Origin: CAYTTA01 sp964440655
GTDB lineage: Bacteria > Bacteroidota > Rhodothermia > Balneolales > Balneolaceae
NCBI GenBank assembly: GCA_964440655.1
Contig: CAYTTA010000003.1
Location: forward strand, 50,231-114,230
Length of the DNA stretch: 64,000 nucleotides
Reading direction: 5' to 3'
The translations under genes and the position numbers were made by a program. A model generated the notes under the pieces. That model was not told where the DNA came from and made no database searches. It worked only from the letters and a program-made list of their open reading frames with translations. Below, in pieces: positions 46,709 to 55,964 of this stretch. How positions within the stretch are numbered: the stretch's first letter is position 1; each line of letters begins with the position of its first letter.

Positions 46709-47962
46709 TCAGGCGGAAGCCCTCTGCTTCTCGTAGATCGGCGGTGCGTTCTTCTCGATGGTATCGGCCGTGATGATGCACCGCTTCACATTCTTCCGCG
46801 AAGGCAGATTGAACATCACATCAAGCATCGCCTCCTCGAGGATCGAACGAAGTCCCCGTGCGCCGGTCTTTCTGTCGAGCGCTTTCCTGACAACCGCCCT
46901 CATCGCCTCCTCTTCGAAGATCAGCTCCACTCCTTCCATCTTGAAGAGCTTCTGATACTGTCGGGTGATGGCGTTTCGGGGCTTCACAAGGATCTGCATC
47001 ATCGCCTCCTCGGTCAGCTCGTGAAGGGCGGAGATGACCGGAAGACGGCCGATCAGTTCCGGAATAAGTCCGAATCTCTGAAGGTCCTCGGCCGTGACGT
47101 GGGTGAAGATCGCCGGGTCGTTCTTGTCGAATTTGACCTGGTCCTCGGAATGAAAACCCATCGTGCTGGTGGAGAGCCGCCGGGAGATGATCTCTTCCAG
47201 GCCGCTGAAAGCCCCGCCGCAGATGAAAAGAATATTGGTGGTATCGAGCTGGATGAAACTCTGCTCCGGATGCTTTCGTCCCCCTTTCGGAGGGATGTTG
47301 GCCACGGTCCCTTCCAGAATCTTCAGAAGCGCCTGCTGCACACCCTCTCCCGAGACGTCCCGGGTGATGGAGGGGTTGTCGCTCTTCCGCGCCACCTTGT
47401 CCACTTCGTCGATGTAGACAATCCCCTTTTTGGCCCTCTCCACATCGTAATCGGCAGCCTGAAGAAGATTGCTCAGAATGCTCTCCACATCCTCACCCAC
47501 GTAGCCGGCCTCGGTGAGTACCGTTGCGTCGGCAATGGTGAAAGGAACATCGATGATTTTGGCAAGTGTACGGGCCAGCAAGGTTTTCCCGCTTCCTGTC
47601 GGACCCAGCAGAAGGATGTTGCTCTTCTCGATGTCGGTGTCCTCAAATCCCTCCACCTCCTCGCTGTTGATCCGCTTGTAGTGGTTGTAGACCGCCACCG
47701 AGAGGGTCTTTTTCGCCTCTTCCTGGCCGATCACATACTCATCGAGCCGCGTCTTGATCTCCATCGGCTTCGGGAGCGGCTGGTACTGCTTCTCACGGCG
47801 CCGGGTCAGGGAAGCCAGATCGCTCTGGATGATACTGGCCGCATCGTCCACACAGCGATCGCAGATATAGACATCGGGACCGGCAACCATGCTGCTCACC
47901 TCATTGCTGGAACGCCCGCAGAAAGAGCAGTGCACCAGATCGTCGCTTTTCTTCTTGCTCAT
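46709..47962 (-). CDS. clpX: ATP-dependent protease ATP-binding subunit ClpX
   Basis: 417 residues. N-terminal zinc finger CSFCGRSS...CDRC (Cys12, 15, 34, 37). AAA+ Walker A GPTGSGKT (120-127), Walker B VYIDEVDK, pore loop EAGYVGEDVES and sensor-2 region KTGARGLRSILEEAM. It unfolds substrates and feeds them to ClpP, whose gene ends 64 bp upstream of this start. Part of the tig-clpP-clpX unit. Confidence 0.97.
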   Translation of the reverse strand: MSKKKSDDLVHCSFCGRSSNEVSSMVAGPDVYICDRCVDDAASIIQSDLASLTRRREKQYQPLPKPMEIKTRLDEYVIGQEEAKKTLSVAVYNHYKRINSEEVEGFEDTDIEKSNILLLGPTGSGKTLLARTLAKIIDVPFTIADATVLTEAGYVGEDVESILSNLLQAADYDVERAKKGIVYIDEVDKVARKSDNPSITRDVSGEGVQQALLKILEGTVANIPPKGGRKHPEQSFIQLDTTNILFICGGAFSGLEEIISRRLSTSTMGFHSEDQVKFDKNDPAIFTHVTAEDLQRFGLIPELIGRLPVISALHELTEEAMMQILVKPRNAITRQYQKLFKMEGVELIFEEEAMRAVVRKALDRKTGARGLRSILEEAMLDVMFNLPSRKNVKRCIITADTIEKNAPPIYEKQRASA

Positions 47963-48026
47963 CGATTCCCTCTAATTTAAAGGGCCTGTCGGCCCAGGCG
48001 GTTACGGAAGCGGTGGCTTCCGGATA

Positions 48027-48653
48027 CTATTTACCGTCCGGTCTCCGCTCCATGATCCGGTCCACCAGCCCGTAGTCCAGTGCTTCCTGGGCACTCATCC
48101 ACTTGTTCCGGTCGGAGTCAATCTGAATCTGTTCAAAGCTTCTTCCACTGTGTCGGGCCAGTATCTCCGTAAGGATTTTCTTGATACGGATGATCTCCTG
48201 AGCCTCGATCTCGATGTCACTTGCCTGCCCCTGGACCCCCCCGAGAGGCTGGTGGATCATCACCCGCGCGTGCGGCAGAATGTTCCTCTTCTCCTTGTCA
48301 CCGGATGCAAGAAGGACTGCGGCCATCGATGCGGCCATTCCCACACAGGTGGTCGAGACCGGACATCGGACATACTGTATTGTGTCGTAGATCGCGAGCC
48401 CTGCGGAGACCACGCCACCCGGGCTGTTGATGTAAAGGTGGATATCCTTTTCAGGATCCTCCGACTCCAGAAAAAGCAGCTGGGCGACGATGGAGCTGGC
48501 AACCGCATCATTGATCGGAGAACCGAGAATGATGATCCGGTCTTTCAGCAGCCGGGAGTAGATGTCGTAAGCCCGTTCTCCCCGGCTGGTCGTCTCGACG
48601 ACCATCGGGATAAGTTGATTGTAGATCGGGGAGGATGCTTCCATGTCTGGCAT
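48027..48653 (-). CDS. clpP: ATP-dependent Clp protease proteolytic subunit
   Basis: 208 residues from ATG 48653 (MPDMEASSPIYNQLIP); a longer frame upstream is less like known N-termini. The catalytic triad is intact: Ser109 in VGMAASMAA, His134 in VMIHQPLGG, Asp181 in DSDRNKWMS. It sits between tig and clpX, the usual order. Confidence 0.96.
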   Translation of the reverse strand: MPDMEASSPIYNQLIPMVVETTSRGERAYDIYSRLLKDRIIILGSPINDAVASSIVAQLLFLESEDPEKDIHLYINSPGGVVSAGLAIYDTIQYVRCPVSTTCVGMAASMAAVLLASGDKEKRNILPHARVMIHQPLGGVQGQASDIEIEAQEIIRIKKILTEILARHSGRSFEQIQIDSDRNKWMSAQEALDYGLVDRIMERRPDGK

Positions 48654-48744
48654 AGCTGTAGGGTGTTTTAGAGGGATCTGTTCAGGCAGATAGAAGTTAT
48701 GGAATGGAGACCTGGAATGTGTCAAAATTCGCTCCGGATCCAAT

Positions 48745-50037
48745 TTACTCCGTTTCTTCCTTATTTCCCCGGTTTTTGCGGAACTCCTCCTTGGAGAGCT
48801 CCACGACGTTCACTTCGTTTTGCACTTTCTCCAGAACCTTTCCGTCCCGGATGCTGATCCTCAGATTCTCCAGCTGGGAAGGGTTCCCGGCATAGAGTTG
48901 CTTCATCTGATCGACCGTCACACCATATCGGGCGGCTTCGACAGTAATGTACTCGTCGATATCCTCCGGCGTGATCTCGATATCTTCAAATTTTTCCTGC
49001 AGTTTCAGGTTGATGAAGTACCATTTCGCCTCTTCCAGGGCCTGCTCCTTCATCCGCTCCTTGTAGTCATCCGCATTGAAATCCTCCGGCAGCTGCCCGC
49101 CCATCTGCTGACGCAGATACTCCACATAGTTGTTCAGAAGCTGCTGTTCGAACACTGCCGGTATAGAGAAATCGTGAGCCTCTGTCAATGCAGTGATCAG
49201 ATCCTGCCGGAACAGCTCCTCGCTGGTCTGATCATAATACTGCTGCATGCTGCTTTTGATCCAGCTGCGGAACTCATCGGCATTGGCCGCCTCTCCTCGT
49301 GAGTGCTCTTTGGCGAACTCATCGGTCAGTTCGGCCGGGATGCTCCGCTCCACCCTCTTCACATGGATCCGGAAACGGTCCTTCTCGTCACCCTCTCCCA
49401 CCTCCATGTCCACGACATCGCCTTTTTTCTTCCCGACGAGTGCCTGGCGGAAATCCTCTGCATTTTCATCCTTGAGGTTCAGCACCTGATCCTTGTCCTC
49501 ATCTCCCGGAACCGGATCCCCGTTCTCATCGAGCGACTGGACATCCACGACTACGCGGTGCTCCTCCTCAATCGTTCCCTCCACCTCCTCCTGATTGCCG
49601 TGGCGCTCCAGCGTCCGCCGGATCTCCTCTTCCACCTCCTCGTCCGTCACATCATGAACCATTTTGTCCACACTGATCCCCGACAGATCGAGCAGCTCAA
49701 ACTCAGGACGGGATCCGATCTTGAACTTCACCTCCAGCTCATCGTTTTCCCACTGGAGATCGAGCATTTCGGCCTCCCCTACCGGTTCATACTCCGGCAC
49801 CACCTTCGTTTCAAAAACTTCCTGAATATATTTGTTGATCTCTTCCATCTCGATTTCAGCGCCGAAGCGTTTCTTCACCAGAGAAAGGGGCACCTTGCCG
49901 GGCCGGAAGCCGGGCAGCTGAATCTGACCGCGAAGCTTGCGCATCGCTTCGTCAAACTTGGGGGAGAGCTCCTCCCGTGTTGCACGGATGGTGAGTTCTT
50001 TATCGACCGGAGTCAGTTCTTGAACGGAAATGTCCAC
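48745..50037 (-). CDS. tig: trigger factor chaperone
   Basis: 430 residues from a GTG at 50037, chosen because AAGGAG lies 7 nt upstream. N-terminal ribosome-binding domain with the QLPGFRPGKVPLSLVKKRFG signature (about 40-60), FKBP-type middle domain (RVVVDVQSLDENG to GKKKGDVVDMEVGEG), and a long helical C-terminal chaperone part. It binds nascent chains at the ribosome exit. First gene of the tig-clpP-clpX unit, just downstream of tRNA-Leu(UAG). Confidence 0.96.
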   Translation of the reverse strand: MDISVQELTPVDKELTIRATREELSPKFDEAMRKLRGQIQLPGFRPGKVPLSLVKKRFGAEIEMEEINKYIQEVFETKVVPEYEPVGEAEMLDLQWENDELEVKFKIGSRPEFELLDLSGISVDKMVHDVTDEEVEEEIRRTLERHGNQEEVEGTIEEEHRVVVDVQSLDENGDPVPGDEDKDQVLNLKDENAEDFRQALVGKKKGDVVDMEVGEGDEKDRFRIHVKRVERSIPAELTDEFAKEHSRGEAANADEFRSWIKSSMQQYYDQTSEELFRQDLITALTEAHDFSIPAVFEQQLLNNYVEYLRQQMGGQLPEDFNADDYKERMKEQALEEAKWYFINLKLQEKFEDIEITPEDIDEYITVEAARYGVTVDQMKQLYAGNPSQLENLRISIRDGKVLEKVQNEVNVVELSKEEFRKNRGNKEETE

Positions 50038-50124
50038 GTATTTTCTCCTTCTGTTGTAATCTAAATCGGTTAGAAAGTTGACTGACTTGCGATGAAGGCA
50101 AGGTCTTTTGTCTGTAAGAGTGAG

Positions 50125-50206
50125 TACGAGAGGGGGGACTCGAACCCCCACACCGGAAGGTACCAGATCCTAAGTCTGGCGCGTCTACCAATTCCGCCAC
50201 TCTCGC
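50125..50206 (-). tRNA. tRNA-Leu(UAG)
   Basis: GCGAGAG/CTCTCGT acceptor stem with a G1-U72 wobble and discriminator A, D-arm GGCGGAATTGGTAGACGC, anticodon loop CTTAGGA (TAG) in stem CCAGA/TCTGG, long variable arm ACCTTCCGGT, T-loop GGTTCGAGTCC. 82 nt, CCA not encoded. It is 87 bp upstream of tig on the same strand. Confidence 0.94.
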
Positions 50207-50426
50207 AAAAACTCCTGTCGTTCTGCGTCTGCCCTGCCGGCCCACTCCTCTGCCAGCAGGCTTTGAAAGAAACCGGCACAACACACCGGCAAAATCAAAT
50301 GACCAGAGCCTCTTAAAATACAGTTATTTCAAAGCGGGTTCAACCAAAAGAACCCGATCCTGAGGCATGCTTCCTGTTGCCTAAACGGGATCAAGTTGGC
50401 ATATTTGATCCATAAACGGGTATATC

Positions 50427-50792
50427 ATGTTCAAGAATCTGAGATTTGTCTACATCACCACACCCTCCAGAGCAGAAGCGGAGCAGATCGGCCGCATGCT
50501 GGTCGAAAAAGAGCTGGCCGCCTGCGTGAACATCATCCCCGGAATGGAATCGATCTACCGGTGGAAAGGTCGCATCGAAACGTCACAGGAGTGTGTACTC
50601 ATCGCCAAAACCACCCGCCGGAACATGGCCCGTCTCACCCATGCCGTCAAACAGGCTCACTCCTACGAAGTACCCTGCGTTGTCGCCCTGACGGTGACTG
50701 AGCAGGAAGGGAACGAGGAGTACCTCACCTGGCTGCTCCGGGAATCGGGCACCGACCCCTCCATGATCACCCCTTCCAATTCGGACGGATGA
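50427..50792 (+). CDS. cutA: CutA1-type divalent cation tolerance protein
   Basis: 121 residues, normal length. Family segments are VYITTPSRAEAEQIGRMLV, LAACVNIIPGMESIYRWKG, ECVLIAKTT and HSYEVPCVVALTV. It forms very stable trimers; linked to copper and other divalent cation tolerance, with an unclear mechanism. It is divergent from tRNA-Leu and convergent with the HtrA gene. Confidence 0.95.
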   Translation: MFKNLRFVYITTPSRAEAEQIGRMLVEKELAACVNIIPGMESIYRWKGRIETSQECVLIAKTTRRNMARLTHAVKQAHSYEVPCVVALTVTEQEGNEEYLTWLLRESGTDPSMITPSNSDG

Positions 50793-50808
50793 ACCATCAG
50801 GGTCCGGT

Positions 50809-52245
50809 TCACTCCATCTCGTCGGACCCAACGTCCTGCCCTGCCTCATCGGCGGCCACCCGTTTTCGCAGCAGCATCCGGGTCTGATACCGCTCACCGT
50901 CCCGAAGGATCTCCAGATCCATCTCACTTCCCACCCGGTATTCGCGGAGGATGGCCCAGGCGTGCATCTCGCTCAACACCCTCTCCTCACCGATCTTCAG
51001 AATGATGTCCCCCGGCAGAAGTCCGCACTCAAAGGCAGGTCCGTTTCTGTTCACACTGGTAACCAGCAACCCCTGGATGGCTGGAAGACCATATCGGTAG
51101 ACCAGATTTTCAGTCATCGAGGTAAACTCCATCCCCAGATCGTAGTCAAGCACCACCTCACCCGCCGTAAGCAATTGGGTGATGATCCTCTCCACCCGGT
51201 TGCTGGGGATGGCGAAACCGAGTCCGACAAACCCGGAACCTGTTCCGCCGGTAAATATGAATGTATTCACTCCGATCACCTTCCCGTTGCTGTCAAGCAG
51301 CGGCCCTCCGGAGTTTCCCCGGTTGATCGCCGCATCGGTCTGGATCATGTCGATATAGACCCGGGGATTGTTCGGATCCGGACGGAAGTCGCGGTTCAGG
51401 GCACTCACCACTCCCACGGTTACGGCAGGCTGGCCGTCAAACAGCCCGAAGGGATTGCCCATGGCGATGGCCCACTCACCCACCGTCACCTCGTCGGAAT
51501 CACTGAACTCCACGTAGGGAAGCGGAAGATCGGCATCGATCTTCAGCAGAGCCAGATCGGTCAGCTCGTCACTTCCTATCAGCCGTGCAGGCCATGAATT
51601 GCCGTCTCCGGTCGAGACCATGATCTCCTTCGCATTCGTGCCGACCACATGCTGGTTGGTTACCAGAAGACCATCTTCACTGATAATGAATCCGGACCCC
51701 ATATTGGTAAACTCCCGGGGGATTCCGTAGCCGAAAAAATAGCGGAAAAACTCATCCTGCGGTGTCCCACGGCCTTCCACCACTTCCCTCGCCGTTATAC
51801 TCACAACGGCGGGACTGGCACGCTCCACCGCACGGGTGATCGCGTTTTTACGGCTCGAAGTGATCTCCTCTTCCAGCGCCAGCTTCACGTCCCCCTCCAC
51901 GACCGGTTCTCCGGAGTTCCCTCCTGCGGGAGGGTGAATCGCCTCTTCGATCAACGTTGCCGAGAAGTGATCCGCTCCAACTTCCGCCCGGGAGGTCTCC
52001 TCCTCCGGACTCCCGCACCCCGACCCAATCATGACAAACAGGACCAGCAGAGGAAGCAGCCGGACGGGAAGGGGGGAATCCCGGCAGATGCCCGGCCAGA
52101 GTGGCTGACGGGGTTCCGTCCGGATTGACGTCCGGATTGATGCTCGGGCTGACGCCGGGAATGATGCGAAGAAGGGTACTCCTTGTTTCAACTTGATCTC
52201 GGTTTCAACGCGATGAAAGCTGTCTGGCTCCGATTCTGACCACAT
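50809..52245 (-). CDS. HtrA/DegP-like lipoprotein serine protease with one PDZ domain
   Basis: About 478 residues from ATG 52245; a TTG at 52191 avoids overlap with the upstream gene, so the start is uncertain. A hydrophobic segment ends in a lipobox-like IGSGCG, unusually far (about 75 residues) from this ATG. Protease triad: TNQHVVGT (His), LTDLALLKI (Asp) and INRGNSGGPLL (Ser). One PDZ domain follows (PAFECGLLPGDIILKIGEE). It degrades or holds misfolded envelope proteins. DegP usually has two PDZ domains, DegS one. A 12-bp duplication encodes SIRTSIRT before the lipobox. Confidence 0.88.
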   Translation of the reverse strand: MWSESEPDSFHRVETEIKLKQGVPFFASFPASARASIRTSIRTEPRQPLWPGICRDSPLPVRLLPLLVLFVMIGSGCGSPEEETSRAEVGADHFSATLIEEAIHPPAGGNSGEPVVEGDVKLALEEEITSSRKNAITRAVERASPAVVSITAREVVEGRGTPQDEFFRYFFGYGIPREFTNMGSGFIISEDGLLVTNQHVVGTNAKEIMVSTGDGNSWPARLIGSDELTDLALLKIDADLPLPYVEFSDSDEVTVGEWAIAMGNPFGLFDGQPAVTVGVVSALNRDFRPDPNNPRVYIDMIQTDAAINRGNSGGPLLDSNGKVIGVNTFIFTGGTGSGFVGLGFAIPSNRVERIITQLLTAGEVVLDYDLGMEFTSMTENLVYRYGLPAIQGLLVTSVNRNGPAFECGLLPGDIILKIGEERVLSEMHAWAILREYRVGSEMDLEILRDGERYQTRMLLRKRVAADEAGQDVGSDEME

Positions 52246-53179
52246 CGTGAATGGCCGACTCCAGCGGACCGGGGTGTCGTGCTCCCGCCGCTTTCCGGTG
52301 CCCGCCACCATCCAGCTTCTTCGCCCACTCGTTTACATCGACTTCACTTCTTGATCTCAGGCTCATCCGGATGTACTCTCCTCCCAGATCCTTGAGAAGA
52401 ACGGCTGCCTTGACCCCGGCTATGCCAAGCGCATGGTTGACCAGCCCATCACAATCCTCGCTTTTCGTATGGGTCTCATCCAGCATGGATTTTGTAACGT
52501 ACATGATTGCAATCTGATTGTTCTCATAGAGACGGATGGTCTCCAGAGCCAGTGACATCAACCGGAGCTGGTTCAGCGAACGGTCGGCATAGACCCGCTC
52601 ATAGATCTCATTGGATCGGAAGTCTCCCCTCCGCATAAGATCGGCAGCGATCTCCAGGGTTTCGGGAACCACACTGTCAAACTGGAACAGACCGGTATCG
52701 GTTACAATCCCGGTATAGAGTGCTTTTGCCATCTGTCCGTCAATCTGATCCGGATCATGATCCATCAGCAGGCGGTAGACCAGTTCACAGGTCGAGGAGG
52801 CACTCACATCGGAGATGCTGCAGACGAAGAGATCGGCGGGATCCGGATGATGGTCAATAAGAAAGGCGGGCCGGGGATGCTCACTCTGAAAATTTTCGTA
52901 ACTCCCGAATCGATGAGGCGCATTGCCATCGACAACCACAAAAGCGTCGCACTGGGCGGTTGTCTCCGCATCGGGTATCGATACAGGAAAATAGTCGGTC
53001 ATCCACTGAAGGTTCGGCGGAACATCATTGTCGTTGAAAGCCATGGCATAGATGCCGTTCTTTTCCAGCCAGAGGCAGAGAGCCACCTGTGCACCAATGC
53101 AATCCCCGTCCGGCCGGAGATGCGAAAAGACTCCCACTGTCGTGTACTGAACAAGTTTTTCCCGAAACTCTTTATACAT
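52205..53179 (-). CDS. NrnA-like DHH phosphoesterase
   Basis: 324 residues. Metal motifs: SHLRPDGDCIGAQVA, the VVVDGNAPHRFG Asp, the DHH motif LIDHHPDP, and TGIVTDTGLFQF. The DHHA1 ending is KKLDGGGHRKAAGA. NrnA-type enzymes clear nanoRNA and dephosphorylate pAp. It overlaps the HtrA-like gene's proposed start. 223 bp upstream the thiN gene starts in the other direction. Confidence 0.92.
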   Translation of the reverse strand: MYKEFREKLVQYTTVGVFSHLRPDGDCIGAQVALCLWLEKNGIYAMAFNDNDVPPNLQWMTDYFPVSIPDAETTAQCDAFVVVDGNAPHRFGSYENFQSEHPRPAFLIDHHPDPADLFVCSISDVSASSTCELVYRLLMDHDPDQIDGQMAKALYTGIVTDTGLFQFDSVVPETLEIAADLMRRGDFRSNEIYERVYADRSLNQLRLMSLALETIRLYENNQIAIMYVTKSMLDETHTKSEDCDGLVNHALGIAGVKAAVLLKDLGGEYIRMSLRSRSEVDVNEWAKKLDGGGHRKAAGARHPGPLESAIHDVVRIGARQLSSR

Positions 53180-53402
53180 CCTGATTATCTTCTCCGGTTA
53201 GTGGTATGGATTGCAGTTAATGTACAGCTTTCTGAAGTAGAGGCAGAACCGCCACTTCACCGGTTGCAAACAAGGCCATCGCAACCGGTCAAAGCGCCGG
53301 TCCGGAACCGGCTCAGCAAGCGGCTGCAGCAAAAGGCCAACCGGTTCATTCACGTCGCAGTTGAACACCGTGACATGGGGCAATCCCTGAAACAGTATCC
53401 AG

Positions 53403-54032
53403 ATGAAAGCAGTCATACTTTGTGACGGACAGATCCCCCCCTCCGGACTGATCGAACCGGCCGTACAGGAAGCCGACCTCTTCATTGCGGCCGATGGCGG
53501 AGCCAACACCGCCCGGGACCTGGGCCTGGAACCGGATCTGATAACGGGGGATCTTGACAGCTACGTATACCATCCGGAAGAGAGCAACAAAATCATCCGG
53601 GACAGCGATCAGGAGACAAACGATCTGGAGAAGGCCCTCTCGCTGGCGGAGCAGAGAGGTGCCCGGAGGGTGGTTGTCTACGGTGCCACGGGCAAACGGC
53701 TGGACCACACCCTGAAGAATCTCTCGGTCCTCAAGAAGTACCTGCCACGGTTCGACGATCTCCGCTACATGGACCAGTACGGTGAAATCCTTCTGCTCCC
53801 GAAAACCTTCCGGCGGAGAGTGCCGCCCGGCACGGTACTCTCCCTCTTTCCACTTTCCGGTGCCGTCTCCGGCATCACAACCAGAGGATTGCGCTATCCC
53901 CTGCACGGTGAGACTCTGGAGAACGGAGTCCGTGACGGCTCTTCCAACGAAGCCGTCTCCGAACAGATTGAGATTACGCACGAGAAAGGAGATCTTCTCC
54001 TCTTCATCGTAACCCATCCGGACAACCATTGA
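53403..54032 (+). CDS. thiN: thiamine pyrophosphokinase
   Basis: 209 residues. Signatures are LFIAADGGANTARDLG, DLITGDLDSY, DQETNDLEKAL and the GATGKRLDHTLKNL catalytic block. It converts thiamine to TPP with ATP, so the organism can use salvaged thiamine. No TPP riboswitch is visible upstream. The sodium-solute symporter starts 12 bp after the stop, perhaps a thiamine or related uptake system. Confidence 0.93.
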   Translation: MKAVILCDGQIPPSGLIEPAVQEADLFIAADGGANTARDLGLEPDLITGDLDSYVYHPEESNKIIRDSDQETNDLEKALSLAEQRGARRVVVYGATGKRLDHTLKNLSVLKKYLPRFDDLRYMDQYGEILLLPKTFRRRVPPGTVLSLFPLSGAVSGITTRGLRYPLHGETLENGVRDGSSNEAVSEQIEITHEKGDLLLFIVTHPDNH

Positions 54033-54044
54033 TCTTCTGATCTC

Positions 54045-55484
54045 TTGACCTCAGTCACCTTTGCCTTCATCGACTGGCTGCTGATTGCCCTCTACTTCCT
54101 GGCCCTGATCCTGCTCAGCTGGAAAACCGATCTCTTCAGGCAGGATGAAGAGCAGTACCTTCTCAGCGGCCGGAGGTTGACCCTTCCCGCTTTTGTCGCC
54201 AGCCTCGTCGCGACCTGGTACGGCGGGATCCTCGGGGTGGGAGAATACAGCTTTCAATTCGGGATTTCACAGTGGCTGGTTCTGGGCTTCCCCTACTACA
54301 TCTTTGCCATCCTGTTCGCCTATCTGCTGGCCGGCAGGATCCGCAGGAACAAGGCGATGAGCATGCCCGAGGCGATCGCAGGCAGATACGGGCGGAGGGC
54401 AGGACAGCTGAGCGCACTCCCCATCTTTGTCCTGGTCAGTCCGGCCCCCTACATCCTCATGATCGGCCTGCTGATCCAGTTCATGACCGGATGGAGCGGA
54501 CACTACCTCTGGTTCTCTCTGGCCGTCGCCCTGCTCTCCTCTCTCTATGTCGGAATCGGAGGGTTCGGTGCTGTCATCCGTACTCATCAGCTTCAGTTTC
54601 TGCTGATGTTCATCGGCTTCATCCTGCTGATCTCCTTCGCCATGGCGGACTTCGGCTCCATCCCGACGCTCTGGAAAGCGGTGCCGGACCACTTCCGGAG
54701 CCTTACAGGAGGCCACTCGGTCCAATATATCCTCGTCTGGTTTTTCATCGCACTCTGGACCTTTGTCGACCCGGGATTTCATCAGCGTGTGGCGGCGGCC
54801 GAATCACCCCGGACTGCCCGTCGGGGAATTCTGGTATCGATTCTCTTCTGGGCGCTCTTTGATTTCCTGACCACCTTCAGCGGCATGTATGCATGGGGCA
54901 TCCTGGGCGGGGATTTTCCCGAACCGATCCTCGCCTATCCGGCTCTGGCCGAGGCGCTCCTCCCGGCGGGCATCAAGGGACTCTTCTTCGTCTCTCTGCT
55001 GGCTACCATTCTCTCCACCCTGGACGGATACCTTTTTCTCGCGGGACAGACGCTCGGAAGGGATCTGCTCGCCCCCTCTCTTCCACGTCTCGACCCCACC
55101 CGGCTTACTCGTTGGGGCATTCTGGCTGCGGCGATGATCGGGCTGGCACTGATATCGCTCTACCCCAGTGTCATCGAAATGTGGTACGTGCTGGGGTCGG
55201 TCTTCATACCGGGACTGCTCATTCCGGTGGTCGGGGTCTATCTCAGGCCTTTCCGCCTGCGCCGGCCCTGGTTCTTTATCACGCTTGCAGGCTCCTCTCT
55301 GGTCTCACTCTTCTGGCTTGTCATGGGGTCGCTTCATCGTTCAGAGGCTTATGCCTACGCCTGGCACGGCGTTGAACCCTTCTATCCCGGTCTTCTGGCT
55401 TCCTTTCTTTTCTGGTACATCGGGCGGGAGAGAAGGTTTGAAGGAGCCAACCAGGAGCCGGCGCAAACACGGATGCAGATGTGA
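54045..55484 (+). CDS. sodium:solute symporter family protein
   Basis: 479 residues with about 13 membrane helices. SSS features: the core segment GRRLTLPAFVASLVATWYGG, followed by LGVGEYSFQFGISQW, GFPYYIFAILFAYLLAG, and WTFVDPGFHQRVAAAESP. The start codon is TTG 54045, 12 bp after thiN. The solute cannot be told from sequence; co-transcription with thiN makes a thiamine or precursor carrier conceivable (inference). The gene ends just before a 12-bp tandem repeat. Confidence 0.85.
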   Translation: MTSVTFAFIDWLLIALYFLALILLSWKTDLFRQDEEQYLLSGRRLTLPAFVASLVATWYGGILGVGEYSFQFGISQWLVLGFPYYIFAILFAYLLAGRIRRNKAMSMPEAIAGRYGRRAGQLSALPIFVLVSPAPYILMIGLLIQFMTGWSGHYLWFSLAVALLSSLYVGIGGFGAVIRTHQLQFLLMFIGFILLISFAMADFGSIPTLWKAVPDHFRSLTGGHSVQYILVWFFIALWTFVDPGFHQRVAAAESPRTARRGILVSILFWALFDFLTTFSGMYAWGILGGDFPEPILAYPALAEALLPAGIKGLFFVSLLATILSTLDGYLFLAGQTLGRDLLAPSLPRLDPTRLTRWGILAAAMIGLALISLYPSVIEMWYVLGSVFIPGLLIPVVGVYLRPFRLRRPWFFITLAGSSLVSLFWLVMGSLHRSEAYAYAWHGVEPFYPGLLASFLFWYIGRERRFEGANQEPAQTRMQM

Positions 55485-55500
55485 AAGCAGTCGTGAAACG

Positions 55501-55524
55501 GCTGCCTGTGAAGCTGCCTGTGAA
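55501..55524. repeat. 12-bp tandem repeat
   Basis: GCTGCCTGTGAA occurs twice head to tail immediately after the symporter stop; flanking GTGAAA and CCTGTGAAA words extend the pattern loosely. Confidence 0.65.
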
Positions 55525-55604
55525 GGGGTCGGGTATCTCTTTGCATATCCTGGTTCCCTCTGGATGTACTCGGCATCCAGGTCTACAGCAGTCCCTGTGA
55601 AATA

Positions 55605-55889
55605 TCAGGTGGTCTTGAGGATATGCCCCAGGTTCAGCTTGTGGATGGGGATGATGTAACGTTTGGAGAAGACATCCTTCTGGACTCCCAGGAGGCCGGT
55701 TCCCCGGAAATCGACCACGTAGCGATCCTCTTCTGCCTGGACGACTTCACCGATTCCATAATACTCCGGACAGGGGCCGTAATAGACAAGATCTCCGGGC
55801 TGGATCTGGTTCGACGCGCGTCTGTGAAAAGGCATGATCACAGGCAGACGATCCAGTCTGTATGGCAATCTTTTCTTCCTGGTGGTCAT
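55605..55889 (-). CDS. small conserved hypothetical protein (KOW-like, DUF3553 type)
   Basis: 94 residues with a basic N-terminus (MTTRKKRLPYRLDRL) and a small beta-rich body: IQPGDLVYYGPCPEYYGIGE, DRYVVDFRGTGLLG, VQKDVFSKRYIIPI. This pattern resembles small nucleic-acid-associated KOW/SH3-like proteins, but I do not recognise it firmly. A GGAGGAG lies 13 nt before the ATG. It follows tsaE on the same strand by 75 bp. Confidence 0.6.
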   Translation of the reverse strand: MTTRKKRLPYRLDRLPVIMPFHRRASNQIQPGDLVYYGPCPEYYGIGEVVQAEEDRYVVDFRGTGLLGVQKDVFSKRYIIPIHKLNLGHILKTT

Positions 55890-55964
55890 GAATCCGTACT
55901 ACTCCTCCGTTGATGCCGGGAATATCACTCCGATTGAACGGCTGGGTTTCTGTTGATGATACGA

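Noticed and set aside
53180..53402. TPP riboswitch before thiN
   Set aside because: No CTGAGA or ACCTGA-type core could be found in the 223-bp region.
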